Shown in pieces: positions 57,831 to 64,000 of a DNA stretch of 64,000 nucleotides (positions are counted from its first letter, which is position 1; the number at the start of each line of letters is the position of its first letter). A program made the position numbers and the translations under genes. This DNA comes from Actinoallomurus sp040655075 (GTDB taxonomy: Bacteria; Actinomycetota; Actinomycetes; Streptosporangiales; Streptosporangiaceae). The stretch is taken from positions 310,001-374,000 of the forward strand of contig NZ_JBFAJC010000002.1 in the NCBI RefSeq assembly GCF_040655075.1, read 5' to 3'. Under the pieces are notes generated by a model. That model did no database searches. It saw only the letters and a program-made list of their open reading frames with translations, and was not told where the DNA came from.

Positions 57831-59081
57831 GTGACGAGGTCCGCCCAGAGCGCGGCGACCGCGACGCCGCCGCAGGAAACCCCGGCCGACCGCGTGGTGT
57901 CGGAGGCGATCGCCTTTCTGACCGGCCCCGGTGCCGCCGCGAACGACGACATCCCACGGCGGATCGCGGAGGTCCGCGAGGAGATCGCCCGCACCGGCAC
58001 GTACCGGCAGACCCGCGCCGAGATCACGCTCGGCGCACGCGTCGCCTGGCGCAACCACGCGCGCTGTGTCGGACGCCTGCACTGGCAATCGCTCAAGGTG
58101 CGGGACCGTCGTGACGCGACCACCGCCGAGGAGGTCTTCGAAGCCTGCGTGGAGCACATCCGCACGGCCACCAACGGCGGAAACATCCAGTCGACGACGA
58201 CCGTCTTCGCGCCCCGCGAGCCCGGCGGCGCGCAGATCCGCATCTGGAACCCCCAGTTGATCCGGTACGCCGGCTATCGCCGGCCCGACGGCACCTGCGT
58301 AGGGGACCCGGCGAACGCCGATCTCACCGAGGCCTTTCAACGGCTCGGATGGAAGGGTCGCGGTGGCCGGTTCGACGTGCTCCCTCTCGGCATCCAGATG
58401 CCCGGCGAGGAGGTGGAGCTGTTCGAACTGCCACCGGACGTCGTACTGGAGGTACCGCTCACCCATCCCGACCTGCCGTGGTTCGCTGGTCTTGGGCTCC
58501 GCTGGCACGCGCTGCCCGTCGTCTCCGACATGCGACTGGAGATCGGCGGCGTCTCGTACCCGGCCGCTCCGTTCAACGGCTGGTACGTCAGCTTCGAGAT
58601 CGGTGCGCGCAACCTGAGCGATCGGGACCGGTACGACATGCTTCCCGCGATCGCCGAACACATGGGCCTGGACACGGGCTCCACCCGCTCGCTGTGGAAG
58701 GACCGCGCCCTGGTCGAGCTGAACGTCGCCGTCCTGCACTCGTTCGAGGAGGCGAAGGTGCGGATCGTCGACCACCACGTCGTGTCCAAGCAGTTCTGCA
58801 CGCATATCGAACGCGAGGAGCGGGCCGAACGCGAAGTGCCCACGGACTGGACGTGGATCGTGCCGCCGCTGTCCTCCAGTACGGTGCCGACCTTCCACCG
58901 CACGTACGAGAACCGCGACCTGCGGCCGAACTACTACCGCATGCCCAGCGCCTGGCCCGATCCCGGGGCGTCGAGCCAGACCAGCGTGACCGTTCGCGTA
59001 CGGGAGAAGACGCGCCGCGCCGTTTCGGCGTCCTCGAACCGCCCGCGCCAGTCTCCGGACTCGGCGCAGACCATGGCGTGA
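57831..59081 (+). CDS. nos: Nitric oxide synthase, oxygenase domain
   Basis: 416 residues from GTG 57831 (462 from GTG 57693). Bacterial NOS oxidises arginine to citrulline and NO using heme and a pterin. Seen: heme-thiolate Cys in VAWRNHARCVGRLHW, RYAGYRRPDGTCVGDPANADLTE in blocks, ALPVVSDMRLEIGGVSYPAAPFNGWYVSFEIGARNL with the arginine-binding Glu, then LGLDTGS-like MGLDTGSTRSLWKDRALVELNVAVLHSF and TWIVPPLSSSTVPTFHRTYEN. No reductase domain is fused, as expected in bacteria, and no dedicated partner or txt-type cluster lies nearby. The final 38 residues after MPSAWPDPG are unconserved and overlap a convergent gene. Confidence 0.95.
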   Translation: MTRSAQSAATATPPQETPADRVVSEAIAFLTGPGAAANDDIPRRIAEVREEIARTGTYRQTRAEITLGARVAWRNHARCVGRLHWQSLKVRDRRDATTAEEVFEACVEHIRTATNGGNIQSTTTVFAPREPGGAQIRIWNPQLIRYAGYRRPDGTCVGDPANADLTEAFQRLGWKGRGGRFDVLPLGIQMPGEEVELFELPPDVVLEVPLTHPDLPWFAGLGLRWHALPVVSDMRLEIGGVSYPAAPFNGWYVSFEIGARNLSDRDRYDMLPAIAEHMGLDTGSTRSLWKDRALVELNVAVLHSFEEAKVRIVDHHVVSKQFCTHIEREERAEREVPTDWTWIVPPLSSSTVPTFHRTYENRDLRPNYYRMPSAWPDPGASSQTSVTVRVREKTRRAVSASSNRPRQSPDSAQTMA

Positions 59082-59236
59082 CCGTCGCGGAGCTGCAGGC
59101 CCCAGCAGAGGACACCGCCGTCGTCCTGCTCGGCGTCGATCCAGCACAGCGCGAAGGGACGGGGAGCGACCTCGGCGAGCTCCGCCGCCTCCTGCTCGAG
59201 GTCAGTGAATGCGGAAATCTTCGTCATGCACCACAC
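58934..59236 (-). CDS. Hypothetical protein overlapping the NO synthase 3' end
   Basis: 100 residues from GTG 59236 (AAGGA 4 nt upstream) or 97 from ATG 59227. Not recognised, but the composition is that of a folded protein: LEQEAAELAEVAPRPFALCWIDAEQDDGG, LCWGLQLRDGHAMVCAESGDWRGRF and VTLVWLDAPG. It is convergent with nos and overlaps its 3' 148 bp. The NOS side of the overlap is an unconserved Arg/Ser tail while this side reads as regular protein, so this gene is likely real and the NOS tail a by-product. Confidence 0.6.
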   Translation of the reverse strand: MWCMTKISAFTDLEQEAAELAEVAPRPFALCWIDAEQDDGGVLCWGLQLRDGHAMVCAESGDWRGRFEDAETARRVFSRTRTVTLVWLDAPGSGQALGMR

Positions 59237-59506
59237 TCTGTCCTTGCTAATTTACTCTGAGTGTGCATTCGCATCCGTGGTGAAGGGGCCGTGAGGGCGG
59301 CTCGTTCGACGTCGGATCGCGTCAGCGCGAGGTGAGGAGCCCGGCAATGGCATCAACGACATCCCGCAAATCAGGGCGGCGCTTGCGTCGAGGTCGCTCG
59401 GTTGGGCGCCGGGCAGGCGGCCGCCGAGGCGACTTCTGACTGACGCGAACGCGCCGGCCGGGAACCTAGCCCGGCCGGAGCGTCGCAAACTACGAGGCAG
59501 CGGCCC

Positions 59507-60244
59507 CTAGCCGAGGTGCCTCGCGAAGAACTGCAGCGCGTTGTCGGTTTCGAACGCGGGGATTCCCCCGTGGTCGCCGGGGTTGGCGTGCAGCGTCTTT
59601 TCGGTCGAACCCAGGGCGTCGAACAGTGCCAGGGCCTGGTCCCTGGGCACCAGCGAATCGTCCCATTGGAGCAGGAACTGCACCGGAACGGTGACCTTGG
59701 CGGCGGTCTCGGCCAGCCCGCGTACGCCGAGCAGGCCCAGCACCGCGGCGCGGATCCGGGGTTCGGCGGCGAGCAGCGGCACACCGAGCCCGCAGCCCAT
59801 CGACACACCCCAATAGCCGACCGGGCCGGCGCCCACATGGTCGAGTTCCTGGACTGCGGCCAGTACGGCCTGCCAGTCGGCGACGGCCTGCCCGGCCAGT
59901 AGGTCGTGCATGGCCGCGACCAGTTCGGCCGGATTCTCTCCGGCGGCCATGCGGGCCCGCCAGTCGTCCACGAGCTGAATGAACTGGTCGTCTTTCGGCC
60001 GGTCGCCGTGGTTAGGGGCGTCGATCGCGGCGACGGCGAAGCCCCCCTCGGCGGCGAACCGGTGCGCACCGGCCAAGACGCCGGGGGCCTTCTTGTGCTG
60101 GCCGCCGCCGTGTCCGATGAGGATCAGCGGACGGGGACCGGTGGCGTCTTGCGGCGTGAACAGCACGCCGGGGATCTCGCCGAGGGTGAAGGACTGTTCG
60201 GTGACGCCGTCGGCCGACGTCTGAGAGGTGAAGCTGAAGCGCAT
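59507..60244 (-). CDS. Alpha/beta hydrolase (dienelactone hydrolase-like)
   Basis: 245 residues. Seen: LILIGHGGGQHKKAPGVL at the oxyanion loop, IDAPNHGDRP, the nucleophile in YWGVSMGCGLGVPLL, acid LLQWDDSLVPRDQAL, and His in NPGDHGGIPAFE. Similar to prolyl-oligopeptidase-like or dienelactone-type hydrolases that cleave esters. No ribosome-binding site is obvious. It is divergent from the AraC regulator at 60449, with 204 bp between them that hold no clear repeat. Confidence 0.85.
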   Translation of the reverse strand: MRFSFTSQTSADGVTEQSFTLGEIPGVLFTPQDATGPRPLILIGHGGGQHKKAPGVLAGAHRFAAEGGFAVAAIDAPNHGDRPKDDQFIQLVDDWRARMAAGENPAELVAAMHDLLAGQAVADWQAVLAAVQELDHVGAGPVGYWGVSMGCGLGVPLLAAEPRIRAAVLGLLGVRGLAETAAKVTVPVQFLLQWDDSLVPRDQALALFDALGSTEKTLHANPGDHGGIPAFETDNALQFFARHLG

Positions 60245-60436
60245 AGCGTTTCAAGGCCTTTCAGGTGCCTTGTGCGGGCGCTCCCTAGGCCATGCGCGGG
60301 AGGGAGGCCCGACCTGTCATCACAGCGTTGATCGGTCTCACCTCCTCCAGTCGTGGTGCTGCACGGCGCCGCCGAACCTATCACACAGGCCTCGGGGCCG
60401 ATCTCGCCGTAGCTCGCTCGCGGGACAGGGCCTCGT

Positions 60437-60448
60437 TACGTTGAAGGC
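60437..60448 (+). promoter_or_regulatory. -10-like TACGTT for leaderless AraC gene
   Basis: TACGTT at 60437-60442, 6 nt before GTG 60449, no ribosome-binding site. Confidence 0.45.
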
Positions 60449-61273
60449 GTGGACCGCGCGCAGGCGTACGACGAGCGACTCCCGCTGCCCGCCCTGGCGG
60501 CGTGGGTCCGCACGGTCTGGGTTCAGCGCACCGGCCCACGGCCGGTGCTTCAGCGCAACCTGCCCACCGGGGGAGTCGAGCTCCAATGCCCCATCGGCGC
60601 CACGCCACGGCTTGTCGGACCGCTCACCCGTGCCAAGGTCGAGATTCTGCCTCCCGGCCTGACGATCGTGGGCGCGAGGTTCTGGCCGGGAGCGGCATCG
60701 CCCCTGCTCGGCGTGCCCGCTGACGAGCTGGTCGACCAGCTCGTGCCGTTCGACGACGTGTCGGGCGAGGCCTCGGACCTGTCAGGCCGGCTGGCGGAAG
60801 CTCCCGGGCCGGACGCGGCGCTGCGGTTGCTGCAGCTCGACCTGGTGCGCCGCCGGGCGCGTACGCCACCTCCGGACTCGCTCGTGGCCGAGGCGGTGTG
60901 GCGGCTGATGCCGTGGCGGCCGACGGGAGTCGGCCCGCTGGCGGGGGACCTGGCGATCTCGGAGAGCCAGTTGCGGCGCCGATTCCTGGCCGAGGTCGGC
61001 ATCGGGCCGAAGACGCTGCAGCGAACGCTGCGCTTCCAGGGCTACCTCGCGCTGGCCCAGGCGGCGAAGCACGGCCCTCGGGTGGCCGACCTGGCGGCCG
61101 AGGTCGGGTACGCCGACCATGCGCACCTAGGCCGCGAGTGCCTGCGGCTGACCGGCCTGACTCCGCGAGAGCTGCTCGGCGGCGCGGTCGACCGGTGTGG
61201 TTGCGGGCACGACCACGCGGCGTCGTACGAACCGTTTCTGGCCGCTCGCCCACGTACCGCGCTGACGGTCTGA
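60449..61273 (+). CDS. AraC family transcriptional regulator
   Basis: 274 residues. N-terminal domain of the DUF6597 type (LPALAAWVRTVWVQR, RNLPTGGVELQCPIG, GARFWPGAASPLLGVPADELVDQ); C-terminal AraC HTH: GPLAGDLAISESQLRRRFLAEVGIGPKTLQRTLRFQG in blocks, then VADLAAEVGYADHAHLGRECLRLTGLTPREL. A Cys/His-rich CGCGHDH and a short tail ASYEPFLAARPRTALTV follow. That tail is duplicated in the next 56 bp. It may control the divergent hydrolase and/or the oxidase downstream. Confidence 0.9.
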   Translation: MDRAQAYDERLPLPALAAWVRTVWVQRTGPRPVLQRNLPTGGVELQCPIGATPRLVGPLTRAKVEILPPGLTIVGARFWPGAASPLLGVPADELVDQLVPFDDVSGEASDLSGRLAEAPGPDAALRLLQLDLVRRRARTPPPDSLVAEAVWRLMPWRPTGVGPLAGDLAISESQLRRRFLAEVGIGPKTLQRTLRFQGYLALAQAAKHGPRVADLAAEVGYADHAHLGRECLRLTGLTPRELLGGAVDRCGCGHDHAASYEPFLAARPRTALTV

Positions 61274-61332
61274 GGGCGTCGTACGGACCGTTTCTGCCCG
61301 GTCACCCACGTGCCGTGCTGACGGTCCGAGGA
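61221..61332 (+). repeat. Tandem duplication of the AraC gene's 3' end
   Basis: Two 56-bp units, 61221-61276 and 61277-61332, identical at about 48 of 56 positions. The first is the gene end with its TGA; in the second the TGA has become CGA. Read in frame, the copy gives ASYGPFLPGHPRAVLTV against ASYEPFLAARPRTALTV in the gene. Confidence 0.88.
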
Positions 61333-61370
61333 CGCTCGTTCCGTTCAAGCCGGAGACGTCCGCGCGGACC

Positions 61371-61383
61371 TAGCGTCGGACGG
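61371..61383 (+). promoter_or_regulatory. -10-like TAGCGT before the oxidase gene
   Basis: TAGCGT at 61371-61376, 7 nt before the ATG at 61384; leaderless layout. Confidence 0.45.
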
Positions 61384-62703
61384 ATGCGAGAATTGCGTTC
61401 CTTGCAGGCGGCCCTCGACGGCGAGCTGATCACACCGGATTCACCCGCGTACGACGCGGCGCGCCGTCCAGCGCAGGCCCGATTTCACGACGTGCGCCCG
61501 ATCGCCGTCGTCAGATGCGCCTCCACCCGGGACGTGACGCACACGCTCGCCTTCGCGAGGCACAGCGGCACGCACGTCGTACCCCGCGGAGGCGGCCATT
61601 GCTTCGCGGGCCGATCCTCGACAGCGGGTCTGGTCCTCGACCTGAGCCACCTCGACGCCGTCACCGTCCGCCCCGACGGGCGCGCGAGGATCGGCGCAGG
61701 CGCACGCCTGGCACAGGTCTACGACGGGCTGCACCGAGCCGGCCGCGCCGTGCCGGCCGGCTGCGGCCCCACGGTCGGGATCGCCGGCCTCACCCTCGGC
61801 GGCGGGCTGGGCCTCATGGGACGACTCCACGGTCTGACCTGCGATGCCCTGCTGAGCGCCCAGGTCGTGCTCGCCGACGGGCGTGTCGTCGACTGCGACC
61901 TCGATCGGGAACCAGAGTTGTTCTGGGCGCTGCGGGGCGCCGGTGGGGGGCAGTTCGGTGTGGTCACCTCCCTTGTGTTCGCCACGGTCGCCGAGCCGCG
62001 CGCCACGCGTTTCGAGTTGCGCTGGCCGGAGGCGGCGGTCGTCGACGTCGTCACCGGGTGGCAGGTCTGGGCATCCGAGGCCCCGGACGACGTGACCGCC
62101 AACCTGAGCCTCGTCGCCGAGCCAGGCCACCCGCTGCGCGTCGTCGTCTTCGGTGCCGCGCTGCGCCACGCCGAGCCCGCCATCGCGCTCCTTGAGAGCC
62201 TGGCCGCCCGCGTGGGTGTCGAGCCCGAGGTTCGCCATCAGGTCCTGACCTGGCGTGATCTGAAGCGATCGTTCGCCGGCGAGGAGTCGCACAGCGCAGT
62301 GCCGACGGTCAGCCGTTCGGAGTTCTTCTCCCACCCGATGCCGGCATCGGCGGTCGCCCCGCTGATCGACGAGTTCACGTCCGGGGCGGCCCCCGGCCGG
62401 CGCGAACTCAACTTCACCGCCATGGGCGGCGCGTACAACCGCGTGCCCGCGGACGCGACGGCGTTCGTCCACCGCGGCGAACGGTTCCTGCTGGAACACG
62501 TCGCCCACGACGGGGACCACTGGCTCGTACGGTCCTGGGCGCTCGCGCATGCCCTCGCATCCGGCCGCGTCTATCCGAACTTCCCCGATCCCGATCTCGA
62601 TGACTGGGCGACCGCCTATCACGGCGGAAACGCCGAGCGCCTGCGGGCGGTCAAGCGCAGCTACGATCCCGAGCGGCTCTTCCGCTTCCCGCAGGGGATC
62701 TGA
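61384..62703 (+). CDS. FAD-linked oxidase of the berberine-bridge (BBE) type
   Basis: 439 residues from ATG 61384; earlier in-frame starts run through the AraC gene. PCMH-type FAD domain: VVPRGGGHCFAGRS with the His that binds FAD covalently, GIAGLTLGGGLGLMGR, and HGLTCDALLSAQVV with the Cys that makes the second covalent bond. The C-terminal BBE motif is NFPDPDLDDW...LRAVKRSYDPERLFRFPQ. Such enzymes oxidise sugars, oligosaccharides or secondary metabolites with O2. No signal peptide, so it is cytoplasmic. The substrate is unknown; the AraC gene next door is the likely regulator. Confidence 0.93.
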   Translation: MRELRSLQAALDGELITPDSPAYDAARRPAQARFHDVRPIAVVRCASTRDVTHTLAFARHSGTHVVPRGGGHCFAGRSSTAGLVLDLSHLDAVTVRPDGRARIGAGARLAQVYDGLHRAGRAVPAGCGPTVGIAGLTLGGGLGLMGRLHGLTCDALLSAQVVLADGRVVDCDLDREPELFWALRGAGGGQFGVVTSLVFATVAEPRATRFELRWPEAAVVDVVTGWQVWASEAPDDVTANLSLVAEPGHPLRVVVFGAALRHAEPAIALLESLAARVGVEPEVRHQVLTWRDLKRSFAGEESHSAVPTVSRSEFFSHPMPASAVAPLIDEFTSGAAPGRRELNFTAMGGAYNRVPADATAFVHRGERFLLEHVAHDGDHWLVRSWALAHALASGRVYPNFPDPDLDDWATAYHGGNAERLRAVKRSYDPERLFRFPQGI

Positions 62704-62811
62704 TGGCGCGGGACCTCGAGCCTTCAGGGCTTGGCCTGCGGGTTCCGGGACCGGCCGCCGGTGCGGACGCGGACGGAAGCGCGTTCGCCGATGTCATGAC
62801 AGGATCGACGG

Positions 62812-63612
62812 ATGGTTGCCGGACCTCCGCGATCGGACGTGACGGTGCCCGCCTCTGTGAGCGAGATGGCGGCGGGCCGGCCGATGCGTGCGGTCTGGGA
62901 GAACGAACTCGGAGGACTCACGTTCGAAGTCGGCGTCGATTCCGACCGGTTCTTCGTGAAGTGGGCGCCTGCGGGAAGCGGAGTCGATCTGGCCGAGGAG
63001 ACGGTCCGTCTGTCATGGGCGGTGGCCTTCACTCCGGTGCCGCGGCTGCTCGACCAGGGCGCCGACGACGCCGGGTCCTGGCTCGTCACCGCCCCCCTGC
63101 GCGGCGAGAGCGCCGTCGCCGACCGGTGGAAGGCCGAGCCGCGGACGGCGGTGATCGCCATCGGCGAGGGCCTGCGCGCCCTGCATGAGGCGCTCCCCGT
63201 CGCGCCCTGCCCGTTCTCGTGGACGGCCGAGGACAGGTTCGCCGATGCCCGCCGAAGGGCCGCACAGGGCCGCATCGACGTGCCCCAGTGGGATCCGGCG
63301 CACCAACCTTTCGGTATCGAGGGCGCCCTGGAACTGCTGGCGGACATCCCGCCATCCGACCGGCTCGTCGTGTGCCACGGTGACAGTTGCGCGCCGAACA
63401 CCCTGCTGAGCGAGGACGGCCGCTGGTCGGGGCACGTCGACCTCGGCCGGCTCGGCGTAGCCGACCGCTGGGCAGACCTCGCCGTCGCCGCGTGGAGCAC
63501 CGAGTGGAACTACGGGCCCGGGTGGGATGGTCTGCTGCTCGACGCCTATGGCGTCCGGCCCGATCCCGACCGCATCCGCTATTACCGACTCCTCTGGGAC
63601 CTCGGCCCCTGA
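62812..63612 (+). CDS. Aminoglycoside phosphotransferase-like kinase (APH(3') type)
   Basis: 266 residues. Protein-kinase-like fold: FFVKWAPAGSG with the ATP Lys, catalytic loop LVVCHGDSCAPNTLLSED with the catalytic Asp, and metal site SGHVDLGRLGVADRWADLAVA. The brace HGDxCxPN and DxGRxGxxDR-type pattern is that of APH(3') kinases. It could give kanamycin-type resistance or phosphorylate an endogenous metabolite. It stands alone with no other resistance genes. The start may be leaderless (CAGGAT at about 62800). Confidence 0.85.
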   Translation: MVAGPPRSDVTVPASVSEMAAGRPMRAVWENELGGLTFEVGVDSDRFFVKWAPAGSGVDLAEETVRLSWAVAFTPVPRLLDQGADDAGSWLVTAPLRGESAVADRWKAEPRTAVIAIGEGLRALHEALPVAPCPFSWTAEDRFADARRRAAQGRIDVPQWDPAHQPFGIEGALELLADIPPSDRLVVCHGDSCAPNTLLSEDGRWSGHVDLGRLGVADRWADLAVAAWSTEWNYGPGWDGLLLDAYGVRPDPDRIRYYRLLWDLGP

Positions 63613-63693
63613 ACCACCTCCGGCCGAGGACGGGGCGCGGCCGGCTACCCGGCCCGCCCGTTCATCGGTACAGGGACGCAGCCCTGTGTGCAC

Positions 63694-64000
63694 TCAGCTT
63701 CCGGGGTGCGGGTTCCAGCGCGAGAACGTCTCTCGTACGTCGTCGGGGGAGCAGGCGAGGGCGGCCGGGTCGGGTTCGGCCGCCGTGACGTCGGGGAGGT
63801 GGACGACGAGGTCGTAGGCGTCGAGTGGGTTCAGGTCGACGTGGAAGGTGCCGAAACGTTGCCGGGCGGCGGCGCGGACGGCGTCGGCGTCGGCCGGTGA
63901 CAGCCGCCGGAGGTCGGTCGCGAAGGGCCCGTCGTGACTGGCGGCCATGAGCGCGTCGAGGGTGCCGGGCTCCGGCGGCCCCATCTGTGTGAAGAGCGTG
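63694..64000 (-). CDS. Partial gene of unknown function (5' end outside window)
   Basis: The minus frame is open from the edge (TLFTQMGPPEPG onward) to the stop at 63694; about 101 residues are visible. Blocks: LDALMAASHDGPFATDLRRLSPADADAVRAA, RFGTFHVDLNPLDAYDLVVHLPDV, LACSPDDVRETFSRWNPHPG. No family recognised; the ATG at 63984 need not be the start. Acidic and soluble. Confidence 0.55.
   Translation of the reverse strand, partial: TLFTQMGPPEPGTLDALMAASHDGPFATDLRRLSPADADAVRAAARQRFGTFHVDLNPLDAYDLVVHLPDVTAAEPDPAALACSPDDVRETFSRWNPHPGS

Noticed and set aside
59252..59488. 78-aa minus-strand ORF
   Set aside because: No ribosome-binding site or motif; low-complexity Arg/Ser/Pro; spacer between two real genes.

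Overview
The window is high-GC actinobacterial chromosome. Supporting signs are PriA (one isomerase for His and Trp), the his-trp-lgt-gltBD gene order, a TIGR03085-type protein, GTG/TTG starts, many 4-bp stop/start overlaps (ATGA, GTGA), and numerous -10-like hexamers 6-8 nt before start codons, which point to leaderless mRNAs. It resembles Streptosporangiales/Streptomycetales relatives; genus is not decidable here. No rRNA, tRNA, CRISPR or intact insertion sequence was seen.

Layout. 1-2293: end of an NlpC/P60 hydrolase gene and a coupled membrane protein with a zinc-knuckle-like start. 2475-4353: priA, RidA, hisF. 4795-8944: sugar dehydrogenase, sugar porter, aldo/keto reductase, RidA-like enzyme. 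9022-10580: IclR regulator and an enol-lactonase-like hydrolase. 10771-13165: accessory island with EACC1 and caspase-TM-WD40 genes. 13323-23901: sugar dehydratase, NmrA-like SDR with PadR, GlnA-like ligase, TetR and FAD monooxygenase, HEAT protein, AsnC regulator and DHA2 exporter, TIGR03085 protein. 23999-30210: heterodimeric ABC exporter, cspA, PadR and DHA2 exporter. 30229-31957: hisI, Trp-associated membrane protein, response regulator. 32155-35146: three-gene island (unknown protein, AAA_28-like ATPase, class I aaRS-like/ASCH fusion). 35251-42241: DUF2752, small coupled ORFs, trpC, leader-like ORF, trpB, trpA, MauE/DoxX protein, DsbA-like protein, lgt. 42444-47137: three paralogous secreted/anchored proteins of unknown function around a BpsA-like gene. 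47521-53566: gltB, gltD. 53820-64000: anchored PstS-like protein, WD40 protein, NO synthase, hydrolase, AraC regulator, BBE-type oxidase, APH-like kinase and a partial gene.

The conserved backbone (priA-RidA-hisF ... hisI ... trpCBA ... lgt ... gltBD) makes histidine, tryptophan and glutamate and installs lipoproteins. It is split by about 26 kb of accessory genes between hisF and hisI and by a 3.2-kb island before trpC. No trpE is present next to hisI.

The strongest unexplained signal is a recurring pattern: the last few dozen bases of several unrelated genes, including the stop codon, are tandemly repeated into the following intergenic space as decaying copies (about 7260, 8300, 19195, 20606 and 61221; a detached RidA 3'-end remnant lies at 10583). 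Other notable items are regularly spaced operator arrays for TetR, PadR and IclR regulators, a start codon buried in a hairpin before the aaRS-like island, a 28-bp perfect palindrome before the NO synthase gene, and rare TTA codons in both accessory islands.
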